DNA from: Larix kaempferi
Lineage: Eukaryota > Streptophyta > Pinopsida > Pinales > Pinaceae
DNA length: 64,000 nt
Direction of reading: 5' to 3'
Assembly (NCBI GenBank): GCA_027924585.1
Contig: BSBM01000877.1
Location: 643,001-707,000 of the forward strand
Part shown: one piece after another, positions 23,133 to 33,306 of the stretch
Layout of the letters: each line of letters begins with the position of its first letter
How positions within the stretch are numbered: position 1 is the stretch's first letter
Made by a program: the position numbers and the translations under genes
Notes under the pieces: model-generated
Seen by the model: the letters and a program-made list of their open reading frames with translations, nothing else
The model's database searches: none
What the model was told of the DNA's origin: nothing

Positions 23133-26100
23133 ATGTCTCTCCACACTAAGCTTGAGGATAATCTTGAAGGGGCTGATAACTTCCGAGCCTGGAAGTATAG
23201 GATTGGGTTAATCCTGGAAGAGAATGAGTTGGACTCATATGTGAAAGAAGACATCCCTATCCCAGAGGATGAAGAAGTCAAGGCATTGCACAAGAAGAAC
23301 TTGGTCAAGGCAAAGAGAATCATTGCTGATTCTATCAAAGACCATCTCATTCCTCATGTGTCTTCTCTTAAGACACCCAAAGATATGTTTGAATCTTTGA
23401 CCAAGCTATTTGAAGGAAAGAACATAAATCAGAAGATGACCCTGCGGAACCAATTGAAAGCAGTAAAGTTTCAGAATGGAGAAACCATTCAATCTTACTT
23501 TTCAAGGGTCTCCCAGATCAAGGAACAATTAGAAGCAGTAGATGAAATGGTGGAGAATGGTGAAGTGGTGATGACCACTCTAAATGGCCTACCCAGGTCA
23601 TGGGATTCCTTTATTCAAGGAATTTGTGCAAGGAAGAAGTTGATCTCATTCAGTAGACTTCGGGAAGAATGCTCTCAAGAAGAAACTAGACTTATCGCTC
23701 ATGAAGAAAAGATGGGAGGTGAAGATCAAGTTCTTGCAACTCACACCAAAAGAAGCAAATCCAAGAAGGATCACTCTCGCCACAATAGATCCTATAAAAA
23801 GAACAAGAAAGACCTAAGATGCTTCACATGCAATGAGAAGGGTCACTTTGCTTCAGATTGTCCCAATAACAAAAGGGATAATAACAACAACTCCAGTAAG
23901 AAGAAGAAGGGTAGCAAAAGAAGGTTTCATGCTCATGCTGCCGAAGATGATGAACCTCCAAAGAAGAAGGCTAGGGCAGAAAGTGATAGTGATGATGACT
24001 CATCAAGTGAAGAAGAGTATGTTCTGATCTCTGCTCTCACAGGTACTCTTTCTCATGGTTGTAATGATTGGTTGATTGATAGTGGGGCCTCCAAACACAT
24101 GACTGGGTTCAAGGAATCTTTTGTGAACCTTTCTGAACATGAATCACCCCATAAGGTGAAACTTGGGGATGATTATCAATATCCAATCAAAGGAAGTGGT
24201 GAAGCCTCCTACAACCTAGATTCTGGAAAATCATTGAAGATGAAAGAAGTACTGTATGTACCTGGACTCAAGAAGAACTTACTCTCCATCTCTGCATTGG
24301 ATGCAAAAGGTATGAGGGTTGCATTTGTGGATGGCCAAGTCCTAATGTGGCCAAAGGGAAAGAACATAGATGATGCAGTAGTGATTGGAGAGAAAGAGGG
24401 AGGCTTGTATAAATTGAGGGGACAACCTGAACATGCCATGGTACATGAATCCATGGAGCCAAGTGAACTTTGGCATAGAAGACTTGCTCATATGCACTCT
24501 AGGGCACTTCCAATTGCAAGCAAGGTATTAGAGGGTCTTCCTGAAATCAAGACCAAACATGAAGGTGTTTGCAAAGGATGTGCAAAAGGAAAGAACACTA
24601 AGAAGGCTTTCCCAAGCAGTGAAAGCAAGGCAAAAGACATTCTGGAAATCATCCACTCAGATGTATGTGGCCCCATGTCATCCAGTTCCCTAAGTGGGTA
24701 TGTTTACTATGTATCATTTATTGATGACTTCTCCAGGAAGACTTGGGTATACTTCTTGAAAGGCAAAGATGAGGTGCTTGATAAATTCAAGGAATTCAAA
24801 AACTTGATGGAGAATCAAACTGACAAGAAGATCAAAACATTTAGATCCGACAATGGTGGAGAATTCACCTCAAATAACTTCAAGAAACTTTGCAGTGATT
24901 CAGGGATAAAGAGGGAGTTGACTGCTCCTTATAATCCTCAACAGAATGGAGTTGCAGAAAGGAAGAACAAAACTATCATGGAAGCAGCAAGGGCAATGTT
25001 GCATGATCAAGATCTTCCTATGCATTTATGGGCAGAAGCAGCCAGAACAGCTGTATATGTGCAGAACAGAACACCCCACAAGATATTGGACAACAAGACA
25101 CCAGAAGAGGTCTTTTCTGGTAAGAGACCTGAAGTCAGCCATCTCAGAATATTTGGTTGTCCAGTATATACTCATGTCCCAAAAGAGAAGAGGACTAAAC
25201 TAGATCCTTCAGGAAAGAAGGGCATCTTTGTGGGTTATAGTGAAAGCTCGAAGGCTTACATAATATACTTTACAGGATTCAAGAAGATTGATGTTAGCAG
25301 GGATGTAACATTTGATGAAAACTCAGCATTCATCAAATCAAGGAAGGCACCTACTGAAGTTTATGAAGAACCTAAGGAAACAAGATTTCAGGACACTACC
25401 ATGACTGAAGCAGTTCCAGAAGTTGTTCGTGAGTTTGAAGATCCACAAGAACCTGTAGATCCACCCCGTGAGGATAACTCTCACAAGAGGAAACCTGTAT
25501 GGGCTAGAGAGCTCATTCATGATGCAGAAAGATTTGGCATTCCAGAAGAAGAACACAGAGCAAAGAAGAGGACCAGATCACACACCAGTTATGTTGCCTT
25601 ACTCTGTGACATTATGCACAAAGAGCCTTCCAGTTATGAAGAGGCAGCAGAAAAGAAAGAATGGAAGGATGCTATGGTTGAGGAATACCAATCAATAATG
25701 AAGAATGATGTTTGGGATGTTGTCCCAAGACCTAAAGAGAAGTCTCTTGTGACTTCCAAGTGGATCTACAAAATCAAGCATGCTGCAGATGGAAGTGTGG
25801 AAAAATACAAAGCAAGATTCGTAGCTCGTGGTTTCTCTCAAAAAGAAGGAATAGATTATGAAGAAACCTTTGCACTTGTAGCCAGGTATACTTCCATCAG
25901 AACAGTGCTTGCCCTGGCTGCAGCAATGAAATGGAAAATACACCAGATGGATGTCAAGACTGCTTTCCTGAATGGTGTAGTAGAAGAGGAAGTATATGTG
26001 GAACAGCCACTCGGTTTTGAAATACATGACAGGGAATCATATGTATGCAGATTGAAGAAAGCCTTATATGGCTTGAAGCAAGCTCCCAGAACCTGGTATG

Positions 26101-27167
26101 GTAGGATGGACAGTTTCCTATCTAGTTTGGGCTTTACCAAGAGTAAAGAGGATTCCAACCTTTACTACAAGGTTGAGGAAGGGAATCCTGTGATTCTACT
26201 ACTGTATGTGGATGACCTATTTGTGACAGGAGATGACAGACTGATTGCAGATACTAAAAGGAAGCTTGCAGCTGAATTCGACATGAAAGATTTGGGAATG
26301 ATGCACTATTTCCTAGGTATGGAGGTGTGGCAGAGTGCAGGTGGGATCTTCCTTGGTCAAGGGAAGTACACAGTAGATATCCTGAAGAGATTTGGGATGA
26401 TGGATTGCAAGGCCATGGCCACACCTATGGCATCGAATTTGAAGCTTCTATGTGATGCTTCATCTGAGCCGGTTGATATCACTATGTATCGTCAGATGAT
26501 TGGGTCCTTGATGTACCTGACGAACACGAGACCAGACATTTGCTTTGCTGTGAACACATTGAGCCAGTTCTTGACAGATCCGAGGAGTGTTCACCTGGTT
26601 GATGTAAAGCATGTTCTGAGGTACCTGAAGGGTACAGTGGATTATGGGCTCAAGTATGAAGCAAATCAAAAGTTTAACCTACATGGTTATGTTGATTCAG
26701 ATTGGGCTGGAAGTGCTGCAGATAGGAAGAGCACATCCGGGTGCTGCTTCAGTATGGGATCAGGTGTGATCTCTTGGTTTAGCAGGAAGCAGTCCAGCGT
26801 AGCACTGAGTACAGCTGAGGCAGAATATGTTGTAGCCTGCTCAGCTAGTTGCGAGGCAGTATGGCTACGGAAGCTACTGTCTGAGTTATTTGATCTCCCG
26901 TTGGAGGCTACTGGTATCTTCTGTGATAACCAGAGTTGTGTGAAGCTGTCCGAGAACCCAGTGTTTCATGACAGGTTGAAACACATAGAGATCAAATATC
27001 ACTATATCAGGGATATGGTGCAGAGAGGAGCTGTGAAGCTCCTGTATGTTGCGACGGACGAGCAGATTGCAGATGTGCTGACGAAGCCACTAGCCAGAGT
27101 GAAGTTCGAGTACTTCAGAGAGAGGCTTGGTGTTCTTCAGATCGAGGACACTTCGAGGAAGAAGTGA
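23133..27167 (+). CDS. gag-pol: Copia Gag-Pol polyprotein, 1344 residues, intact
   Basis: This is the single protein that is cut into Gag, protease, integrase and RT/RNase H. I chose the ATG at 23133 because the Gag domain starts there (MSLHTKLEDNLEGADNFRAW); the frame is open a further 16 codons upstream without an ATG. Domain order is Ty1/Copia. Gag is residues ~1-200, with a CCHC zinc knuckle CFTCNEKGHFASDC at 230-243 and a basic/acidic linker. Protease has DSG at 316-318. The integrase zinc region starts near 447 (LWHRRLAH, then CKGCAKGK), and its catalytic triad is D510, D573 and E609 (DX35E). The RT active site is YVDD at 1025-1028. RNase H has D1188 and the STAEAEY motif, and the protein ends near the KHIEIKYHYIRD motif. 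No stop, frameshift or missing catalytic residue is seen, so the protein is probably functional. Confidence 0.95.
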   Translation: MSLHTKLEDNLEGADNFRAWKYRIGLILEENELDSYVKEDIPIPEDEEVKALHKKNLVKAKRIIADSIKDHLIPHVSSLKTPKDMFESLTKLFEGKNINQKMTLRNQLKAVKFQNGETIQSYFSRVSQIKEQLEAVDEMVENGEVVMTTLNGLPRSWDSFIQGICARKKLISFSRLREECSQEETRLIAHEEKMGGEDQVLATHTKRSKSKKDHSRHNRSYKKNKKDLRCFTCNEKGHFASDCPNNKRDNNNNSSKKKKGSKRRFHAHAAEDDEPPKKKARAESDSDDDSSSEEEYVLISALTGTLSHGCNDWLIDSGASKHMTGFKESFVNLSEHESPHKVKLGDDYQYPIKGSGEASYNLDSGKSLKMKEVLYVPGLKKNLLSISALDAKGMRVAFVDGQVLMWPKGKNIDDAVVIGEKEGGLYKLRGQPEHAMVHESMEPSELWHRRLAHMHSRALPIASKVLEGLPEIKTKHEGVCKGCAKGKNTKKAFPSSESKAKDILEIIHSDVCGPMSSSSLSGYVYYVSFIDDFSRKTWVYFLKGKDEVLDKFKEFKNLMENQTDKKIKTFRSDNGGEFTSNNFKKLCSDSGIKRELTAPYNPQQNGVAERKNKTIMEAARAMLHDQDLPMHLWAEAARTAVYVQNRTPHKILDNKTPEEVFSGKRPEVSHLRIFGCPVYTHVPKEKRTKLDPSGKKGIFVGYSESSKAYIIYFTGFKKIDVSRDVTFDENSAFIKSRKAPTEVYEEPKETRFQDTTMTEAVPEVVREFEDPQEPVDPPREDNSHKRKPVWARELIHDAERFGIPEEEHRAKKRTRSHTSYVALLCDIMHKEPSSYEEAAEKKEWKDAMVEEYQSIMKNDVWDVVPRPKEKSLVTSKWIYKIKHAADGSVEKYKARFVARGFSQKEGIDYEETFALVARYTSIRTVLALAAAMKWKIHQMDVKTAFLNGVVEEEVYVEQPLGFEIHDRESYVCRLKKALYGLKQAPRTWYGRMDSFLSSLGFTKSKEDSNLYYKVEEGNPVILLLYVDDLFVTGDDRLIADTKRKLAAEFDMKDLGMMHYFLGMEVWQSAGGIFLGQGKYTVDILKRFGMMDCKAMATPMASNLKLLCDASSEPVDITMYRQMIGSLMYLTNTRPDICFAVNTLSQFLTDPRSVHLVDVKHVLRYLKGTVDYGLKYEANQKFNLHGYVDSDWAGSAADRKSTSGCCFSMGSGVISWFSRKQSSVALSTAEAEYVVACSASCEAVWLRKLLSELFDLPLEATGIFCDNQSCVKLSENPVFHDRLKHIEIKYHYIRDMVQRGAVKLLYVATDEQIADVLTKPLARVKFEYFRERLGVLQIEDTSRKK

Positions 27168-27280
27168 TGGACACATTTGCTGAAGCCATTCCAAGCATGT
27201 TGGAAGGAGGATCCTTCACATGGCTGTGGATGTAAGCGCTGGATGATGAGCATCAGGATGATGTTCTGGTTTCTGCTTGA

Positions 27281-27725
27281 TATGATCAGTTGGATCATTT
27301 TTATGTATGTATGTACGCATCATGTTGGATGTTGGATATGATCAGTTGGATCATTTTTATATGTATGTACGCATCATGTTGGATGCTGGATATGATCAGT
27401 TGGATCATTTTTATGTATGTATGTACGCATCATGTTGGATGCTGGATATGATCAGTTGGATCATTTATGTATGTATGCATCATGTTGGATGCTGGATATG
27501 ATCAGTTGGATCATGTGTACGTATTTTGTATATGCATCATGTTGGATGCTTGGACCATGTATCTGTATATGTATCAGGTGGATACATTGTATGATCAGGT
27601 GGATCATGTGTGATGATATGTATCATGTATTTGTCTCAGGTGGATACATTGATGATCAGGAGTATCATGTATGATGATATGTATCATGTATTTGTATCAG
27701 GTGGATACATTGATGATCAGGATGA
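27281..27725 (+). repeat. Copia 3' UTR arrays 1 and 2 (GATCAGTTGGATCAT and GGTGGATACATTG units)
   Basis: Five ~50-56-bp units starting TATGATCAGTTGGATCAT lie at 27281, 27337, 27391, 27447 and 27497. They are followed by about three units carrying ATGTATCATGTATTTG and CAGGTGGATACATTG up to 27725. Reverse-strand counterparts occur at about 50100-50400 in the minus-strand copy. Confidence 0.8.
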
Positions 27726-28020
27726 TCATAGATGACGAGCTTCAGGATGTTTCTCCAGATGACATGCAGCAGGATGTTGCGGTGATGATCAAGATGATCA
27801 TAGATGACGAGCTTCAGGATGTTGCTCCAGATGACATGCAGCAGGATGTTGCAGTGATGATCAGGATGATCATAGATGACGAGCTTCAGGATGTTGCTCC
27901 AGATGACATGCAGCAGGATGTTGCAGTGATGATCAGGATGATCATAGATGACGAGCTTTAGGATGTTGCTCCAGATGACATGCAGCAGGACGTTGCAGTG
28001 ATGATGATTAGGATGATCAT
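27724..28020 (+). repeat. Copia 3' UTR array 3, four 72-bp units
   Basis: GATCATAGATGACGAGCTTC starts units at 27724, 27796, 27868 and 27940, exactly 72 bp apart. As 72 is a multiple of three, one frame stays open through the array and would encode a 24-residue repeat (IIDDELQDV, DDMQQDVAVMI). It lies 0.5 kb after the polyprotein stop. I treat the open frame as incidental unless shown to be translated. Confidence 0.85.
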
Positions 28021-28097
28021 GGATACATCAGGATGATGTATGGTGAGTATCAGGTTGATACTCTGTGGCCGTGGATCAGGTTGTGCAGATGAGCATG

Positions 28098-28615
28098 TAA
28101 TACGGTGCCCTGGGAGATTTACAGATGGTCTTTCAAGGTTTTGCCTATGGCATGTAATTCGATGCCCTGGGACATCTGGCAAATGCTCTTTCGAGGTTTT
28201 GCTCTGGGAGGACATGTAATTCAGTGCCCTGGGAGATCTGCAGATAGTCTTTCGAGGTTTTGCCTATGGCATGTAATTCGGTTCCCTGGGATATCTGGCA
28301 GATGCTCTTTCGAGGTTTTGTCCTATGGCATGTAATTCGTTTCCCTGGGAGATCCGATAGGTTGGGCTGTGTGCCCGTAATTAGTCCTGGGATGCTCTTG
28401 CGAGGTTTTTCCATGACCACATGTAATTCGTTGCCCTGGGAGATCCTATAGGTAGAGCTGTGTGCTCGTAACAGCCTGGGATGCTCTTGCGAGGTTTTGT
28501 GGTGAGGTCACATGTAATTCGGTGCCCTGGGAGATCCTATAGGTAGAGCTGTGTGCTCGTAACAGCCTGGGATGCTCTTTCGAGGTTTTGTGACGCACGT
28601 AATAAGTCCCGAGGA
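28098..28615 (+). repeat. Copia 3' UTR array 4 (CATGTAATTCGGTGCCCTGG units)
   Basis: About eight units of 55-75 bp share CGAGGTTTTG, CATGTAATTCGGTGCCCTGG and GGAGATC. Later units carry an added GTAGAGCTGTGTGCTCGTAA block. The minus-strand copy has the same array at about 49430-50000. Confidence 0.8.
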
Positions 28616-28842
28616 TTCCACAGTATGGCCAGTGATGATGAAGACCTGCAGGTGGTGGGCCTACATCCAGTATGAAAAAGGACTGGCTCTGTAGAACTTC
28701 CTATGACGAGTAGAGTCAGAGATTGGTTGAGATAGTAGCAGCAGTGACGATGATGATGACGATGCATCGATGAAGATGATCCAGAGAAGAAGACTTGTCT
28801 AGCATATCTGTGTCGAGAAATACCTTTCTAGTTAAGAGGGAG

Positions 28843-29450
28843 TGTTGATGTATATGTAACTTCGGAATGTATTTCATCTGTATATTATATATATATTTAT
28901 TGTACCCTTATAAGAGATGTGTTATTCCTCTATAAGGAAGTGTCATCATGTGGATTGACAAGTGTCGCAAGTGTGTGTACTTGCCGATGGGTTATTAGAC
29001 CACCTTATGGGGTCGGCCCTGATTAATATATAATATAATGTGGGTGTATCAAAGTAGACAAGTCGGCCCCAGTAGGTCACTGGGCAAAAAGGTGAGTATA
29101 AATAGAGACAGTAGATCTCTATTTTACTCACTCGGAAAAGTAACTATCTCTCTCTCTGAAAAGTGGCGCACTAGTGAGGAGGAGGAGGATCATCTGCTAG
29201 GAGACTATCTCAGTGTTATTTGGTTGTATTTTGGTTGAGCCATTGCTCTCTCTATCTCTGAGGAAGTTGTGGGGTTTTTCACCTTAGGGTTTTCCCCACG
29301 GAAACTTTGTGTCTCTTGTCTCTATGCTTTTGATTCTTGTGATGCTTGTGATGCTTGTCATATTATGATTGTCATGCATTGATATACTGTAGATGTTATT
29401 CTCTCAGCAAAGATCCTATAGTATTGTGATTTAATACTGAAAATTTAACA
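28843..29450 (+). repeat. 3' LTR of the intact Copia element
   Basis: It begins TGTTGATGTATATGTAAC after the polypurine tract and ends AAATTTAACA. The TATA box is at 29097-29105. It is nearly identical to the 5' LTR. Confidence 0.92.
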
Positions 29451-29481
29451 GGGGTAGGGGGATGAGGAGTGGGGGGTTGGG

Positions 29482-29519
<38 letters not shown>

Positions 29520-30185
29520 TGGGGGTGATTAGTGGTGAGAGTAGGAGGGGGGTTAGGGAAGAGAGAGAGATATATCAGGGGTCTAATAGGTTTTGGGAGG
29601 AGAAGGGAAGATAGAAATAAGGGGGGTATAGGGAGAGAGAGAGGGGGGGGTAGGGGGAGGGGGGAGGGTAGATATAGAGATGGGTGGGAGGTTATGGGAA
29701 AGAGGGGAGACAGATATGGGGGAGAGAGTTAGGGGGAGGGGGAGGAGTGGAGAGAGAGAGAGAGATAGGGGGTGGTTAGCAGCGGGGGGAGGAGGAAAGA
29801 GTTAGAGAGAGAGAGAGGGATATATAGAGGGGGGTTAGATAAGAGGAGGTTAGGGAAAATGGAGAGAGGGGTGGGGTTAGAGAGAGGGGGGGTTTTAGAG
29901 AGGTGGAGTGTTGGGACAAAGAGATAGAAAGGGGGGATGAGAGAGAGAGGGGGTGGGGAGGTAGTGTGGGATGTATAGATTGGGAGAGGGAGATATATAA
30001 TGGGTAGGGTGGGACGGATGGATAGGGAATTTTTGGGAGGGATATACAAGGAAATGGTGGGAAGGGGGGAGAGGGGTATGGTGTGAGAGATAGATAGTGA
30101 GAAATGTAGAAGGGATATATTGGGAAATGGTGGGAGGGAAAGAGAGGGGTATAGTGTGAGAAATAGATAAGGAGAGATGTAGAGA
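29451..30185. repeat. G/GA-rich purine tract, right of the Copia element
   Basis: About 735 bp of strongly purine-biased plus strand with G runs and (GA)n runs. The first 116 bp repeat the sequence left of the Copia element (21834-21950). The 175-codon minus-strand frame across it is a low-complexity artefact rich in S, P, L and Y. Confidence 0.85.
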
Positions 30186-33100
30186 AAGGCATAACTGTAA
30201 CACATGCACATTTTTATTTTAGTAATGTCTGCACACTTTTTTTGGAATAATAACATGCACGTTTTAATAAAGCGTGTGTTTTTAATTTAAAAAAAATGGA
30301 GGGATTTACTTTTTCCATCTATGTGATGGATGAGTTTTACGCTTTGGTTTTATGTTCAAATTGTTGAATCTATAGGTTTGGCCTGCAAATAACAAAACTC
30401 ATCCGTTTTTTTATTTCCCTATGTTCCAACCTTGAATCTAGATATGATCTACATGTTTGTTTCTAATGAAATTGCACACACTTTTAGAGCTCTATGTGTA
30501 GATTCCAAATATATCTTCTTCTGAGGACAATATTGTTTTATACTTTTTATTTATATTTATTTAGTAATATCAAATTGCTAAAAAAAAATAAGTCTCATAT
30601 TTTCTTTGTAACTTTTGATTGGTTCATCTATTTTCAAAATGAAAAATAACCCACACAAGTACAAGCGAAGACCTACACACTAAAAAATGTTCATTATGTT
30701 AAGACCTGATAGCAGGTCCTAATGCTCCACCTTCTCATTCCAAGGCTTCACTTACTTTCTTAATTTTAAATAAATATAAAATTAACATTAAAAATTATGG
30801 AAAAATAATGCCACACAAGAACCACATGTTATCTACAACTCTGGAAAAAAAATAAAATCATTGTTTACATACCAAACCTAGGGCATAACATGAACATATG
30901 CATTATGTTTTAGAAAAACATAGCATACCAATATTAGGAGAACACCATTTTCTTGGAGTAATACTAATTTTCTATAAATAAAAGTAACTTGATTGTCTAC
31001 ATATCATCTTTTTATGTAGTCTTCTAAAATCTTGTGCAGGTACCTCTAATATTTATTTTTAGTGATCTAATTTATGTTTTTCCACGTTTCCATTCCAACT
31101 AAGATGCCATAATTGGGTAGCATTTCCTTGCATCATCCCCTTCATTAGATTGAAATTACTTATAACTTATTTTTATTAATTCCACATTTATACCAATTAG
31201 ATGCCTCTTATCCTCAGTGCTTTACCATTTCTCTATGCTTTCAACACACTTTCAAAATCCTTAGGTTTTCAATTTCCAAACTTTTCTATAGAATGATGTA
31301 TTGCTAGAACAAGTTCACCATTTGTCTCATCTAGTGTAACTGTGATAAGGTTTAGATTTTGTTTGTTGTATTTGTGCTCAAATTTGAGAGCCTTTCTCAT
31401 TTTCTTCCTTATTGGTCTAATGTCAATGTTTCACTTTGACATTGGTGATGAAAAAATGGTCTCCTCAAGCCCTTTAATTTTGAGGTCGTTGCTAGTTTTT
31501 ATCATGACTAGAGTTAGAAGATTGTTTTTTTGTTTCTTTGAAGTATTCCTCTTGTTTTTGCACCCTATTTTCAATTTCTTCTTGTTTATTCATTTGTTGA
31601 GCTGAACTCATGCTTTTGAAACTTATTATGATTTTATTTCATCGTTCTTTCTATGTTTATGGTTGTGTTCATCTTTGAAACTAGATAGTCACAAGTACTA
31701 CTAAGGTTAGTTTGCAAGGCCTTCCCTCAAGTTCTATTCCTTTATTGTTGTAAATTCTATCCATGTTGATAAAACTTGATAACGAGAAAAAGGGAAAGAA
31801 AAACATAGTAATAATAGGAAAAGAAAGGTAGAAAGGAATTGTGCCCTTTTGTAGAGGGAGCCTTGAGAAGCTCAACAATTGGTGAAATCTTAGTTAGATG
31901 AAGCTATGATCATCAGTGATATATTTTCTCAATATCATATTGCAATAGATAGTTCCACTTTGATAGTTTTAGAGTAGATAGGTAGCTTTGTTCTAATAGA
32001 TAGATTTGTTATGGTTTAATATCTCATTGTTTTAATAGATATGTCATTAATGGATTGCAAAATTGATTTGAATTTATTATCTAAGTATCAATAGATTTAT
32101 TTCACATTGAAAATATTTGATTTAATTAATATGAACAAGTCGTAGACCTAGTATGAATAGATTGTTTTCATAAATAAGCAAATCCTATAAACTATTTTAG
32201 TTAAGTTGATCTAATTTCAATGACATCTCCATAGTGTATGACCATATCCATTTTAGAACATGAGTGAAAAAACCTCTTCCAAATTAGTACAAATGTTTAT
32301 TCTTTCAAATACATGATTTGTTAAGCTTAACACTTCTCTATAATATTCCACAAGAAATATACACATGATAAAACAAACTCTTTTATAAACTACTCAAATC
32401 CAACCCATCTCTCCTTGTGACAATGTCTATGCACTCAAGAGTTTAATAATTGAATAGAAAGACTACATTGTCTAGATATTGATTTCTTCTCTGGTACATT
32501 ATGAATTAATTAAAAAAATTGAATGTTAATCATTAAATTAACTTTTATATTCTTATCCAAATTAAAATGTAATAAAATTTAGAAAAGCAATAAAATTAAT
32601 AGAGAGTCAAAGTTTGAAAGACTACATTGTCAAGAAATTCATTTCTTCTTTAGTAAACGATAAATTAATTTAAAAAATTCAATGTTCATCATTGAATTTC
32701 CTTTTATGTTCATCCCATAATCATCATGACTAAATAAAATCATCATTTGACTCACTGGAAAGCACGCCAATACTCTAGAAATGGCTCCACTTTCAAGTTT
32801 TAAGTGGGTACAGTTTTGTGTACAGATTTCATAGTAAGAACTTGTAATTCACTATATTGAAGTTTATGAGTTTATAAAAGAATTTGGATTCCTTGATGAG
32901 GGATGAGTTAAAATATCCTATCTAAAATTTTATACATATTTTATAGTAATATAATTTAAATAAAATTATTAACATGTCTTTTTTATTATTACAAAAGATT
33001 TAATATTACCATTACAAGATTTTTGGATCATCAATATTTTTGATGTTTTTTAAACATCATAGTAGGGAAGACATTGATATATTGATCTCCAAATAACTAA

Positions 33101-33306
33101 AAGCAGGAATCAGAGGTCGGGAAATTGCAGCAGGAAAACATTACCATGAAAAAAAAGATCAAGATGCTGGTGCATACTGGATTCTGCATGAACAAACTCT
33201 GCTCAAGGTATTTCCTTAACAAAATGAATAAATTATTCTTGTGTTGTTTCTCATTCTAAGTTCTTAATTCGTCCCATCAAGATAACTTATTATTGAACTA
33301 TCAAGA
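30186..33306. other. AT-rich DNA without recognised genes
   Basis: 3.1 kb with no ORF longer than 87 codons and no LTR, PBS or TIR signals that I can pair. A ~105-bp segment starting GAAAGACTACATTGTC occurs twice (about 32457-32565 and 32616-32714). An open stretch near 33102-33212 ending before a GT dinucleotide looks superficially exon-like but has no family match. Confidence 0.5.

Larger units (their letters stand above)
21953..29450 (+). mobile_element. Complete Ty1/Copia retrotransposon with intact polyprotein
   Basis: It has two 0.6-kb LTRs (21953-22558 and 28843-29450) that differ at only about nine positions by eye, a primer-binding site, one uninterrupted gag-pol ORF, a 1.67-kb repetitive 3' untranslated region and a polypurine tract (AAGAGGGAG, 28834-28842). 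It sits in a purine tract; the first base of the left LTR reads G instead of the T found in the right LTR. All parts expected for autonomous replication are present, and this is the youngest element in the window. A minus-strand copy of the same family is at 48580. Confidence 0.93.

Noticed and set aside
27284-28615. Regularly spaced repeats that could suggest a CRISPR array
   Set aside because: They lie in the 3' UTR of a plant Copia element, the repeats vary in length, and there are no unique spacers of constant size.
29729-30256. 175-codon minus-strand ORF rich in S, P, L and Y
   Set aside because: It is the complement of the G/GA purine tract; the low-complexity composition explains the absence of stops.
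31342-31605. 87-codon hydrophobic ORF
   Set aside because: T-rich DNA gives F/L-rich translation by chance; no start context, homologue or partner gene.
33102-33215. Exon-like open stretch followed by GTATTT near 33210
   Set aside because: No recognisable domain, no matching neighbouring exon and no promoter; too weak to call a gene.
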